From: CAYFUF01 sp964346245
Lineage (GTDB): Bacteria > Bacillota > Clostridia > Tissierellales > Peptoniphilaceae
Direction: 5' to 3'
Assembly (NCBI GenBank): GCA_964346245.1
Contig: CAYFUF010000002.1
Span: forward strand, 1 to 64,000
Length of the DNA stretch: 64,000 nt
A program made the translations under genes and the position numbers. The notes under the pieces were generated by a model that was given only the letters and a program-made list of their open reading frames with translations, did not search any database and was not told where the DNA came from. Shown here in pieces: positions 1 through 8,028 of the stretch (positions are counted from its first letter, which is position 1; each line of letters starts with the position of its first letter).

Positions 1-719
1 TTCTCGGTGCCCGCATTTTGGGTGACCTCGTACTCCGCATCGGTGCGGAGCTCGCGGAGTTCGGCTTCGCTGGGCTGGGCGTAGCGGTCTTCCTCCGTCA
101 ATGGTTGGCCTGCGAGGGCAAGGTTAATGTGGCAGTAGCCGCCCGGATTCTTATCCAAATAGTCCTGGTGGTAGTCCTCGCCACTGACATAGTTGGCAAG
201 CAGCGCATTCTCCACGACAACCGGCTGGTCGAACTTTTTCTGCAATTGGTCTAAGCTCAGCTGGACCCTATCGACCGTGGCGGCATCCGTAGAGTAAATG
301 CCCGTTCGATACTGGCGGCCCACATCGTTACCCTGGCGATTCACGCTGGTCGGGTCAATGATGCGGAAGTAGTGGAGGAGAATTTCTTCCAGGTCGATGG
401 TGTTGGCATCATAGGTTAACTTGAGGGTTTCCGTGTGGTCTGTTGCGGCCAGATCCTCATAGCTGGTGTCGGCTGAGTTGCCGTTGGCGTAACCCACCTC
501 GGTGTCCATCACTCCATTGATCCGCGCAAAGTAACCTTCCACGCCCCAGAAGCATCCGCCTGCCAGATAGATGATCTCCTCCTTCTTGCTCAGGGTTTGG
601 ACGACAGCCCCCACGTCCCCACTACTTTGCTCTACAATTGAGCTGCCACCATCCTCTGACCCGCAAGCTGCCAAGCTCAAAAGCAATCCAACGAGCACAA
701 TTATTCGCAAAGTTTTCAT
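1..719 (-). CDS. msrA: Peptide methionine sulfoxide reductase MsrA, lipoprotein, C-terminus cut by window edge
   Basis: Reduces methionine-S-sulfoxide in oxidised proteins. I translated it by hand: ATG at 719-717 and an open frame to the window edge (239 codons). Residues 1-19 form a lipoprotein signal ending in a LAAC lipobox with Cys19. An acidic/Ser linker follows, then the MsrA core with the active-site motif GCFWG at residues 55-59 and further family features (EVGYANG, YHQDYL, NPGGYCHIN). The protein is therefore probably a membrane-anchored extracellular repair enzyme. The last visible residues run past the usual end of MsrA, in the manner of the linker of MsrA-MsrB fusions such as those of streptococci, so an MsrB domain may follow outside the window. 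The family call is firm; the fusion is inference. Confidence 0.93.
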   Translation of the reverse strand, partial: MKTLRIIVLVGLLLSLAACGSEDGGSSIVEQSSGDVGAVVQTLSKKEEIIYLAGGCFWGVEGYFARINGVMDTEVGYANGNSADTSYEDLAATDHTETLKLTYDANTIDLEEILLHYFRIIDPTSVNRQGNDVGRQYRTGIYSTDAATVDRVQLSLDQLQKKFDQPVVVENALLANYVSGEDYHQDYLDKNPGGYCHINLALAGQPLTEEDRYAQPSEAELRELRTDAEYEVTQNAGTE

Positions 720-782
720 CGCTCACCGTACCCTTTCTCATTTTTTCCTAGCTCCATTATACTTCCCTGAGGAAAATCCCAC

Positions 783-819
783 AAAAAAAGCCTAACGCCC
801 CATCCAGGAGGCGCCAGGC
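783..819 (-). terminator. Rho-independent terminator after rpiB
   Basis: Read on the minus strand, GCCT..CGCC pairs with GGCG..AGGC (positions 790-799 and 810-819) and is followed by seven T. It lies just past the rpiB stop codon. Confidence 0.85.
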
Positions 820-832
820 CTTAGTCATTTAC

Positions 833-1300
833 CTATTTTTCCACATCAGCAGGAGACCAAGTCCCCTCCTCAAAATCCATAATCTCTTGGACGCGGCAGC
901 TGTGGCGGCCGCCCTCGTAGTCGGCATTGATCCACTCATCCACCATCATCTTGGCTACTTCAACGCCGACGACTCGCGCGCCGAAGCAGAGGATGTTGGC
1001 ATTATTGTGCATCTTGGACAGCTTAGCCGAATAAGCTTCTGAGCAGCAAGCTGCGCGGATGCCCTTGACCTTGTTGGCGGAAATGGAGATACCCACGCCC
1101 GTACCACAGATCAGGATGCCTCCGTCAAAGTCGCCAGCGGCAACAGCCTCTGCTACTCGGATTCCATAAATCGGGTAGTCGGTCCTTTCCGCGCTCTCTG
1201 GGCCGAAGTCTTCTACCTCGTGTCCCATTTCCTTCAAATGTTCTATGATAGCAGGCTTGAGCTCGACGCCTACGTGGTCACTGCCGATTGCAATTTTCAT
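833..1300 (-). CDS. rpiB: Ribose-5-phosphate isomerase B (RpiB/LacAB family)
   Basis: Interconverts ribose 5-phosphate and ribulose 5-phosphate in the cytosolic pentose phosphate pathway. The 155-residue length is normal for RpiB. It starts with the phosphate-binding GSDHVG segment and carries the signature CGTGVGISISANK with the catalytic Cys at residue 65, followed by a conserved HNNANIL stretch near residue 98. The LacA/LacB subunits of galactose-6-phosphate isomerase belong to the same family, but no lac or tagatose genes are nearby, so RpiB is the better reading. It stands alone with its own terminator. Confidence 0.93.
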   Translation of the reverse strand: MKIAIGSDHVGVELKPAIIEHLKEMGHEVEDFGPESAERTDYPIYGIRVAEAVAAGDFDGGILICGTGVGISISANKVKGIRAACCSEAYSAKLSKMHNNANILCFGARVVGVEVAKMMVDEWINADYEGGRHSCRVQEIMDFEEGTWSPADVEK

Positions 1301-1473
1301 GTTGATTTCCTTTCCGGTTAACTGTTCCCATTTCCACAGGATATTGGTTTGATGATCTCTTCCATCATACCAAAAATTGTCCTCTTGTGGATAGGCTACC
1401 CTAGAATACCGACGGCGTTAGGATGCCTACAAAGGAGCCCACTTGTGAGAAAGTCCCTAGCATAAGTTGGCAA

Positions 1474-1764
1474 CTATTCTTCTACCTGCTCTAGAGCCTC
1501 TTCCACAACCCCCTCCACCATCCCCCTCGTCTCCTCCACCAAGCGCTCATAATCCATAAGCGGATAGCTGGCAAGAGTAGGGTGCCCTTGCGTGCTGAAG
1601 TCCTGATAGTAGTGGGCATCGAAGGTATAGTCGAATACGAGCTTGCTGCCTTCCAGACTGATGAAGCCTGAGGGCTGGTAGGCTGAAAGGATGGTGTCTA
1701 GTGTAATGAGGGGGTAACCTTGGGCAAAGTCAACGACGTAGAAGCGGTGCTTATCTCCCCGCGA
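1474..1764 (-). CDS. C-terminal fragment of an unrecognised protein, broken by an assembly gap
   Basis: The minus frame is open from the gap edge to a stop at 1474 and gives about 96 residues. It is rich in aromatic residues (YYQDF, FDYTFDAHYYQ) and ends in an acidic, probably helical tail (EGVVEEALEQVEE). I recognise no family. On the other side of the N run, positions 1865-1993 on the same strand have two open frames; the one reading DAYPYNFLVASDAGDYLY looks more protein-like and may be the upstream part of the same gene. It opens only at a TTG a few codons after a stop, so its true start is not visible. The gap length is unknown, so the frames cannot be joined. Confidence 0.4.
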   Translation of the reverse strand, partial: SRGDKHRFYVVDFAQGYPLITLDTILSAYQPSGFISLEGSKLVFDYTFDAHYYQDFSTQGHPTLASYPLMDYERLVEETRGMVEGVVEEALEQVEE

Positions 1765-1864
1765 NNNNNNNNNNNNNNNNNNNNNNNNNNNNNNNNNNNN
1801 NNNNNNNNNNNNNNNNNNNNNNNNNNNNNNNNNNNNNNNNNNNNNNNNNNNNNNNNNNNNNNNN
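1765..1864. other. Assembly gap (100 N)
   Basis: Exactly 100 N, the usual placeholder for a scaffold join of unknown size. Translations across it carry no information. Confidence 0.99.
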
Positions 1865-1980
1865 GTAGAGGTAGTCGCCTGCATCGCTAGCAACCAAGAA
1901 GTTGTAGGGATAGGCATCCCCATCGGCGTAAACAAAGTCGCCAAGAAGGTCGCCAAATACACCGCCCCCAGCAAGCAAAC

Positions 1981-2009
1981 TTGCCCCCCTCAACTTCTTG
2001 TGCTAAAAT
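1981..2009 (+). promoter_or_regulatory. Strong sigma-A promoter with extended -10
   Basis: TTGCCC (1981-1986), a 17-base spacer and TAAAAT (2004-2009), with TG at 2001-2002 giving an extended -10. It points toward the YitT-family gene about 280 bases downstream. Confidence 0.65.
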
Positions 2010-2015
2010 ATAGGG

Positions 2016-2245
2016 GATTGAGAGCTAAGTGCTCTCGGGTGGTTACCACAATGGTTTGTGGTAGTTTTTATCTGATGTCCTCAATGCAGGGAGGGTGGGA
2101 TGCGTGCATGATGTGGTACGGTTTCGCCAAAATGGATTAAGGGATCAGAGTTCTTATAAGAAAGAATTTTAAAACAAAAAAGCATCGACACCATCTAGAT
2201 TGTACCGCACGGAGATTCTTCTCACGGCTAAGGCAGTCTTTTTTT
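2016..2245 (+). ncRNA. Possible structured leader RNA or attenuator
   Basis: Just after the promoter come two perfect hairpins: GAGAGC/GCTCTC (2020-2036) and TACCACAA/TTGTGGTA (2044-2063), the second followed by a T run like a short terminator. Further on, GTGGTAC (about 2113) can pair with GTACCGC (about 2202), and a T-rich stretch follows near 2230. There is no open frame here. I match it to no known RNA family. A T-box-like AGGGTGG occurs near 2092, but the upstream part is too short for a T-box. Confidence 0.35.
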
Positions 2246-2291
2246 GTGGCCTAAATGCAGAATCCCGTGATAACTAGACTAAGGGGCTATC

Positions 2292-3128
2292 ATGGAAAGA
2301 AAATTCTTCAACTCGGCGGACGCTCTTGTGCAGGCGACCGCTAACGACGTTCAACCCACAAACCAGGTTGAAAGCACAGTACAGGTTCGGGAGGAGGACA
2401 ATGCTCTTGTATTACCTCCCAAACAAGCAAAACAAACAACAGCAAAACCCCAATCCACATCCCTACAAGACCTGTGGCAGCGACTGCTGAACTATCTTAA
2501 TGTGACCAACTTCGACGTGGTCTTTATTGTGTTGGGGAATATGGTTATGGCCTTCTCACTGGTGAATATTCATATTCAGGCGAATATCACGGAGGGTGGA
2601 GGCATCGGGTTGGCCATCCTGGTCAACAAGATGTTCGGACTGAATCCGGCGATTACCAGCTTTGTATTCGACACATCGCTGTATGCTCTGGGTTTCATCC
2701 TACTGGAAAGAGGATTTTTGAGAAGGGCGCTGGTATCGACGGTTATCTTCTCGATGTTCTACAGCTTTTTCTTCAACATGGGACCGGTGCTGCCTTCCCT
2801 GGCGGACAATCCCATCCTAGCGGCAACCCTAGGCGGAATGATGATTGGAATCGGCTGCGGCCTTGTGGTAACTCGCGGCGGCGTTACCGGAGGTGATGAC
2901 TGCTACGCCCTCATCCTATCCAGCAAGACGACGGTCTCCCTAAGCAAGGCTTACTTTATCAGCGATGCCATCGTGTTGGCGGCATCCGCTCTAATCTATT
3001 TGCCGCTAGCTAATGTGGTCATCTCCCTTTATTCGACCGTCATCTCATCCTTCATCATTGGCCAATTCGAGCTTCACTTGCCTGAGCTGGACTTCCTGTG
3101 GGAAGAGAGAAAGTCTGAGGCGAACTAA
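2292..3128 (+). CDS. YitT/DUF161 family membrane protein
   Basis: A 278-residue integral membrane protein of the YitT (DUF161) family, whose function is largely unknown. Residues 1-70 form a polar Q/K/T-rich cytoplasmic extension. About five to six hydrophobic segments follow, with family features such as ITEGGGIGLA near residue 100 and GCGLVVTRGGVTGGDD near residue 195. The C-terminal DUF2179 domain found in longer members is absent; the protein ends soon after the last membrane segment in a charged tail. The ATG follows a purine-rich AAGGGGC. A terminator follows the gene, so it appears monocistronic. A related but distinct YczE-like protein lies at 40142-40852. Confidence 0.8.
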   Translation: MERKFFNSADALVQATANDVQPTNQVESTVQVREEDNALVLPPKQAKQTTAKPQSTSLQDLWQRLLNYLNVTNFDVVFIVLGNMVMAFSLVNIHIQANITEGGGIGLAILVNKMFGLNPAITSFVFDTSLYALGFILLERGFLRRALVSTVIFSMFYSFFFNMGPVLPSLADNPILAATLGGMMIGIGCGLVVTRGGVTGGDDCYALILSSKTTVSLSKAYFISDAIVLAASALIYLPLANVVISLYSTVISSFIIGQFELHLPELDFLWEERKSEAN

Positions 3129-3238
3129 GCGCTTCTTTACCCAAGGCTCTTGCAAGAACGCTGAGGAGCTCTGCAGCGGGCCATGCGCCGAAGCACACCA
3201 CCAACCAAACCGCATGAAAACCAAATAAAACCCACAAA

Positions 3239-3293
3239 TGAGGCAAACCTGCCAAAGCCAAACGGCTTTACACAGAGTTTACCTCATTTTTTT
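3239..3293 (+). terminator. Rho-independent terminator after the YitT-family gene
   Basis: The outer stem TGAGGCAAAC/GTTTACCTCA (3239-3248 with 3277-3286, one mismatch) and the inner stem AAAGCC/GGCTTT (3254-3269) are followed by seven T. Confidence 0.85.
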
Positions 3294-3300
3294 GTTTCCT

Positions 3301-3309
3301 TGATATAAT
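3301..3309 (+). promoter_or_regulatory. Extended -10 promoter of ppk
   Basis: TGATATAAT is a perfect extended -10 (TG at 3301-3302, TATAAT at 3304-3309), about 42 bases before the ppk start codon. No good -35 is seen at normal spacing, as is common for extended -10 promoters. Confidence 0.6.
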
Positions 3310-3350
3310 GGTCGTAGTGATGGATGTTGGCGCTTGATAGGGAGAATAGG

Positions 3351-5711
3351 ATGAGCGATTCGAGCAAGAATACTGGTTTAGATGAGAAGAATAAGAAACG
3401 AAGGGACATGTCCTACACGCAAAACCGAGAGCTCTCTTGGTTAGCTTTCAATGAACGGGTCTTGGATGAGGGCTGCGACAGCAGGGTCCCTCTTTTGGAG
3501 CGCCTGAAATTCATTGCCATCTTCACATCCAACTTGGATGAATTCTTCAGAGTCCGAGTGGGCTCTTTGGATAATTTGGCCGAGGTGAAGAAGGACGTTA
3601 TCGATAATAAGACGGGATGGACCGCTACTCAGCAGATGGAGAAAGTCTTCGAGCGAATGCCGGCCATGTACGCCAAAAGAGACGCCGCTTTTGCCGAAGT
3701 GGAAGCTCTTTTGGCGCCCACTGGCATCGTCAGGCTGGATATCGACACGGTGGACAAGCGGACCCTGGGCATGCTGGACTTGTATTACGATATGAACCTG
3801 CAGCCCGTCCTTTCCCCCTTAGTGATTGACGCCCGCCACCCCTTCTCCCACCTAGCCAACGAACAGCTTTACATTTTCTCAGATATTGAAGACCAGAAGG
3901 GCAACCCCTACTATGGGTTGATCGGAATCCCCATGGCAATAGCTCCCGCCTACTTCCTCCCCGATTCCAGCCGCTACATCCTGCTGGAGGACCTGATCCA
4001 ATACAAGGCCGAAAGTTTGTATGAGGGCTTTACGATCAAGAGTATGGCCGTCGTATCGATTACAAGGAATGCCGATATCAACCTGGATGAGGACATCGAC
4101 GAGATGGAAGACAACATCCGCTCAGCCATCAAGAAGCAGCTCAAGAAGAGAAACCGCCTGGAGGCGGTCCGTTTAGAAGTGAAGGGGCAGCTGACCAAGA
4201 GGAGTCTGGAGTTTTTGCGCAAGCATCATGGCCTGGAAAAGAATCAGGTCTATAGCTCGACCGCTCCCCTGCTGATGAAATACGTCTTCATGATTGAGGA
4301 CCACCTGGATCCATCCACCAAGGACAAGGTCTCCTATCGGCCGTTTGAGCCCCAGCCATCGCCCATGTTCCGCAAAGACCAACCCGTCATGAATCAGATT
4401 TTCGAAGGCGATAAAATCCTCCACTACCCCTTCGAGCGCATGGAGCCCTTCCTGCAACTCTTGAAGGAAGCCTCCCAGGACCCTCGGGTTCTGTCCATAA
4501 AGATAACGATTTATCGGATGGCCTCCGTCTCCAAGGTTGCCGAATACCTTGCCCAGGCCGCCGAGAATGGCAAGAAGGTCCTCGTTCTCATGGAGCTTCG
4601 AGCCCGCTTCGATGAAAAAAACAACATCGACTACTCCGAGCGCCTGGAAGAAGCTGGCTGCACCATCATCTACGGTTTTGAGGAGTACAAGGTCCACTCC
4701 AAGATCTGCCTCATCACCGCCTACTACGACAACGAAGTCCGAACCATCACTCAAATTGGCACCGGCAACTACAACGAGAAGACCGCCAAGCAATACACCG
4801 ACCTCTCCTACATCACTGCGGATGAGGCAATCGGTCGCGACGCTGCCAACTTCTTCAAAAACATGCTCATCTCCAACCTTGATGGCAAGTACAACCACTT
4901 GCTGGTTTCCCCCACCGGCATAAAGCCCGCCCTCATGAAGCTTTTCGACCGTGAAATTGATAAGGCGAAATCGGGCCATGACGCCGAAATCATCCTCAAA
5001 TGCAACAGCGTCTCCGAAAGGGACCTCATCGACAAAATGATGGAAGCCTCCAACGCAGGCGTAAAGATTGTCCTCATCGTCCGCGGCATCTGCTGCATCC
5101 GCCCCGGCGTGCCCAACCGTACCGAAAACATCCGCGTCATCTCCATCGTCGGCCGCTTTCTTGAGCACCACCGCATCTACTCCTTCGGTGCCGAGCAGGA
5201 AGACCTCTACATTTCCTCCGCAGACCTGATGACCCGAAACATCATGAACCGCGTCGAAATCGCTGTGCCCATCCGCAGCCCAGAAGTCCGCAAAAAAATA
5301 ATCCGCCTCCTTCAAATCTATATCAAAGACACGGAGAAAGCCCAAGAGCTTCAAACCGATGGCAGCTACCTGCCTGTCGAGGGCGATGGCATCGACGCCC
5401 AACAAACCTTCATCAACCTTGCCGAGCAGGAAGCCCGCAAGATGCTCTACAACAAGGAGCTAACCTCCAAAATCGACCTGCGCAACGCCCCACGCATGGG
5501 CGACTCCCCCCACCAAGCACCCCGCGCCCTACCCACCGATGATGAGGCAATTGCAAAGCTCCGCCAAGAATTGGCAAGCGCCATGTCCGAGCCCCTCCAA
5601 CCACAAACCACCCTCGAAGAGCAGCAACAACCCACCGTCCCCACAGAAGGCCCCCAAGAAACCGAAAAGCTTTCCTTGTGGGCAAGGATTAGGCGGTTGT
5701 TTTCTAGGTAG
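3351..5711 (+). CDS. ppk: Polyphosphate kinase 1
   Basis: Makes inorganic polyphosphate reversibly from ATP. I chose ATG 3351 because AGGGAGAATAGG precedes it and NRELSWLAFN then falls near the N-terminus as in other PPK1 proteins; the frame also has an ATG at 3324. The product is about 786 residues. Visible features are the N-terminal NRELSWL and TSNLDEFFRVRV segments, the first phospholipase-D-like domain with YKVHSKI (the catalytic His region) and GTGNYNEKTA, and the second with LEHHRIYSFG and MNRVEIAVPI. The last 90 or so residues are a Q/P/E-rich tail beyond the normal core. Codons in the 3' half are strikingly C-ending. It is monocistronic, with its own promoter. Confidence 0.96.
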   Translation: MSDSSKNTGLDEKNKKRRDMSYTQNRELSWLAFNERVLDEGCDSRVPLLERLKFIAIFTSNLDEFFRVRVGSLDNLAEVKKDVIDNKTGWTATQQMEKVFERMPAMYAKRDAAFAEVEALLAPTGIVRLDIDTVDKRTLGMLDLYYDMNLQPVLSPLVIDARHPFSHLANEQLYIFSDIEDQKGNPYYGLIGIPMAIAPAYFLPDSSRYILLEDLIQYKAESLYEGFTIKSMAVVSITRNADINLDEDIDEMEDNIRSAIKKQLKKRNRLEAVRLEVKGQLTKRSLEFLRKHHGLEKNQVYSSTAPLLMKYVFMIEDHLDPSTKDKVSYRPFEPQPSPMFRKDQPVMNQIFEGDKILHYPFERMEPFLQLLKEASQDPRVLSIKITIYRMASVSKVAEYLAQAAENGKKVLVLMELRARFDEKNNIDYSERLEEAGCTIIYGFEEYKVHSKICLITAYYDNEVRTITQIGTGNYNEKTAKQYTDLSYITADEAIGRDAANFFKNMLISNLDGKYNHLLVSPTGIKPALMKLFDREIDKAKSGHDAEIILKCNSVSERDLIDKMMEASNAGVKIVLIVRGICCIRPGVPNRTENIRVISIVGRFLEHHRIYSFGAEQEDLYISSADLMTRNIMNRVEIAVPIRSPEVRKKIIRLLQIYIKDTEKAQELQTDGSYLPVEGDGIDAQQTFINLAEQEARKMLYNKELTSKIDLRNAPRMGDSPHQAPRALPTDDEAIAKLRQELASAMSEPLQPQTTLEEQQQPTVPTEGPQETEKLSLWARIRRLFSR

Positions 5712-5741
5712 TTGAATGTATTGCTAGCTAGATGAGTTTAC

Positions 5742-5942
5742 ATGGAGATATCCATGAAAAGAGTTGCTCTTGCCCGTTTAATTATCAAACCCTGCAAGAT
5801 TATCTTTGCTGATGAACCAACTGGTAAGGGTAATGTAAAGCATTTTGATGCAATAAAACAGATGGTCATGCTCAGAGCTTACCTAATTCATACGCCAGCT
5901 CAAGATTGCAGGAAAGAGGGAATTGTCTCGGCTAGCTTGTAG
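5742..5942 (+). pseudogene. Remnant of an ABC transporter ATP-binding subunit
   Basis: The short frame encodes RVALARLIIKP and IIFADEPTGKGN. These are the post-signature helix and Walker B/D-loop of an export-type (MacB/LolD-like) ABC ATPase, where the intact sequence is usually ADEPTGNLD. Walker A, the signature motif and everything after the D-loop are missing. Homology fades after about residue 42, and the frame then runs into the 3' end of the patatin gene on the other strand. The stretch is more AT-rich than its neighbours. I read it as the decayed stub of a lost transporter gene. Confidence 0.7.
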
Positions 5943-6739
5943 CCCTCTTGGTAGAGGCGCTGGATTGCCCCCTTGTCCTTCTTCAGCATATCCATGCCGT
6001 CGATGTTGTCTGGTGCAAGGAGGAGCAGCTTGCCCTCTTTTTCGTAGGCTTTGGCTTTCTCCAGTTGCCGGTTATAGGTATCAGCCCTCAAGGCTAAAGT
6101 CTGGGCTGCCTTGGGATACTTTCTTTTCAGCATCATGACATTCTTGGCATCGTCCTTTTCCGACCGATAGTAGTCCCTTGGCCGAGTAAGGATGAGGACG
6201 ATTTTGTCGCAACCTTGATCAAAGGCAAAGTCAATAGGGATGGGATTGCTGAGGCCGCCATCATAGTAGAGATTGCCGTCCACGGGATAGGCCTGGTTGA
6301 TAACCGGTACACAGGAAGAGGCCTTGACGGGAGAGTAGGCGTCCTTTTTCATGTCGGCTTTGGTGAAGATGTGGGCATGGCCCGTATTTGCATCAGTTGC
6401 CACCACCCGGTAATCCGTCTTAGAGGCAGCGAAGGTCTCGTAATCTAGCGGGTCTTCCCCATCGCTATTGGATAGGGTGGAGTAAGCGTAATCCAAGTCG
6501 ATGTAATTTCTCTTCAAAAGCAGGTTTTTCATGCTCATGTATTCCTTGCGGAAGGCGTAGTCGAGGTAAAAATTCATTGTCCTCCCCCTCTGCTGGGCTA
6601 AGAAGTTAGCCAAATTACCGCTGCCCGCCGATACGCCGACGGCAAGATCGAAGTGAATGCCTTGGTCCATACAATAGTCCAAAACACCCGCACCAAAGGA
6701 ATCCCGCATTCCGCCACCAACATCAACTATGCCTAACAT
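5900..6739 (-). CDS. Patatin-like phospholipase / serine acylhydrolase (YjjU-like)
   Basis: A 279-residue protein of the bacterial patatin family, which uses a Ser-Asp dyad to cleave acyl esters. The oxyanion-hole segment VGGGMRDSFGAGVLD is at residues 7-21, the nucleophile elbow GVSAG has Ser37, and the dyad Asp is at DGG, Asp160. This arrangement resembles E. coli YjjU. There is no signal peptide, so it is probably cytosolic or peripheral on the membrane. The gene stands alone between two pseudogene remnants. The substrate is unknown. Confidence 0.88.
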   Translation of the reverse strand: MLGIVDVGGGMRDSFGAGVLDYCMDQGIHFDLAVGVSAGSGNLANFLAQQRGRTMNFYLDYAFRKEYMSMKNLLLKRNYIDLDYAYSTLSNSDGEDPLDYETFAASKTDYRVVATDANTGHAHIFTKADMKKDAYSPVKASSCVPVINQAYPVDGNLYYDGGLSNPIPIDFAFDQGCDKIVLILTRPRDYYRSEKDDAKNVMMLKRKYPKAAQTLALRADTYNRQLEKAKAYEKEGKLLLLAPDNIDGMDMLKKDKGAIQRLYQEGYKLAETIPSFLQS

Positions 6740-6828
6740 TTCTCCTTCTTTCTATTTCAACAGATAAACTCTTTCACTCAAAAAATTTATTCATCATAAC
6801 TTCAACAAATACTAACTTTTAGCGAACC

Positions 6829-7091
6829 CTACAAGCCCAAGAAAAAGTAGGACACCATGAGGATGACCCCTGCTATACCCGTCTTGAAGAGGGCATCACC
6901 TATAATCATCATGCCGACCACCATCATGACCGTGGTCGACCCGAAACCAGCGTAGATGTCGGTAAGGTCCATTGCTCCTAATATACCCATAGCCAAAGAC
7001 GAGGCAAGTGCCGTTACCGCCAAAGGCAGCTTTTCTAAGGCAAACGAAATTACGGTAATGATGATAATGATTGCTATCGTGCTTTTTCCAT
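6829..7091 (-). pseudogene. Truncated and frameshifted SLC13-family permease (N-terminal remnant)
   Basis: The minus strand encodes two hydrophobic segments and a short loop (ALEKLPLAVTALASSLAMG, YAGFGSTTVMMVVGMMIIGDALF), matching the N-terminus of DASS/SLC13 anion permeases. The product stops after about 85 residues of what should be over 400. The best start, ATG at 7091-7089 behind GGAGAAAG, reads only MEKAR before a stop. Adding one A to the following A run would restore the frame to MEKSTIAIII. There are thus two lesions, a -1 frameshift at the start and loss of the rest. The gene is dead unless the frameshift is a sequencing error, and even then it is truncated. Confidence 0.72.
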
Positions 7092-7253
7092 AACTTTCTC
7101 CTTTAGGATAGGTTTGCCCAGACGCACGCGATGGTAACTGTTGCACCTGAATTAGCACCATTATACGATTAAAGTAGAGTCAAGGTGTGAAAAAGGAAAA
7201 CTTATCACAAGAAAAAAAGGCCGCACTAAGTAACAGCCTCCATAATGACTAAT

Positions 7254-7829
7254 TTATTTTTTTCCGTTGAGCTGTAGATAGATGCTCATCCGCTGTTCAA
7301 TCTTCTCCTGTATCGGAAAATCTGCCCCAGCCTTTGCCCATTCCAGCAAGCATCCCCTGATGAGGGCTAAAATCGACTGAACATAGTCCAGACTCTCCAG
7401 AGGGCAGTCGAAGCCCTTTTCCTTGGCATCGTCCACCAACTCCAAAATGAGTTTCTCTATTCTTCGGAGTCTAACTTTGCTCTCCGTCAACTCCTCTAAA
7501 GAAGAAGCTAAGATGAGGAGGTTAGCATAATAACCCCAATCCGCAACGAACTCACCAAAGAAAGAGGCGAAGCTTAGAATGTCTTCCTCCCCCTTCTCGT
7601 GACTCTGCATAAGCGTCTTGCGTTCAATGAGAAAGTCATCCATGACCTCATACATGTGGGTTACCACATCGTACTTAGAGGAAAAGTAGGAATAAAAGGT
7701 TCCCAAGGAAATACCTGCCTTTTGGCAAATCTGCTTTACGGTAACATTCTCCATGCCCTGGTCGCCCAAAAGCTCCACGATGGCATCGGTAATCAATATC
7801 TTCATTTCAATGTTTTTTCGCTTATCCAT
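7254..7829 (-). CDS. TetR/AcrR family transcriptional regulator
   Basis: A 191-residue one-component repressor. Residues 10-55 form the TetR helix-turn-helix, with AIVELLGDQGMENVTVKQICQ and the recognition-helix segment KAGISLGTFYSYFSSK. The remainder is an alpha-helical ligand domain without a recognisable signature. It lies downstream of, and on the same strand as, the flavoprotein gene at 8029-10023, separated by a strong terminator, so it has its own promoter. The 13-base repeat array upstream of the flavoprotein gene (10052-10103) is a possible target; this is inference. Confidence 0.9.
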   Translation of the reverse strand: MDKRKNIEMKILITDAIVELLGDQGMENVTVKQICQKAGISLGTFYSYFSSKYDVVTHMYEVMDDFLIERKTLMQSHEKGEEDILSFASFFGEFVADWGYYANLLILASSLEELTESKVRLRRIEKLILELVDDAKEKGFDCPLESLDYVQSILALIRGCLLEWAKAGADFPIQEKIEQRMSIYLQLNGKK

Positions 7830-7930
7830 GAAAAAACCTGCTTTCTATCTCCTGATCGTCCCGAGTCCTGCTGAGACGATTTCCCGTCTGTGTCCAATGA
7901 TTAGTAACAGTATATAAGAAGAAGCGCCGA

Positions 7931-7969
7931 AAAAAAAGCCTATTTCCCCACAGGAAAATAGGCTTTTTT
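7931..7969 (-). terminator. Bidirectional terminator between the flavoprotein and TetR genes
   Basis: AAGCCTATTT.CC pairs with GGAAAATAGGCTT around a short loop, flanked by A and T runs on both sides. It terminates the flavoprotein transcript. Confidence 0.85.
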
Positions 7970-8028
7970 GAAACAATTCTTTGCCCTTGTTTAGGGCAGA
8001 AGAACTTGAGGATTTTCACTTTAAACGC

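Noticed and set aside
1751..1993. 80-codon frame across the N run taken as a complete gene
   Set aside because: Nearly half of it is undefined bases. Only the 1865-1993 part carries information.
2085..2110. T-box-like AGGGTGG segment
   Set aside because: Only about 70 bases lie between the promoter and this motif, too few for a specifier stem. The rest of the T-box sequence does not match and no tRNA-related gene follows.
4173..5405. 410-codon open frame antisense to ppk
   Set aside because: A shadow of the strong C-ending codon bias of ppk on the other strand. It has no ribosome site and the protein is low-complexity, with Asp/Val/Gly repeats.
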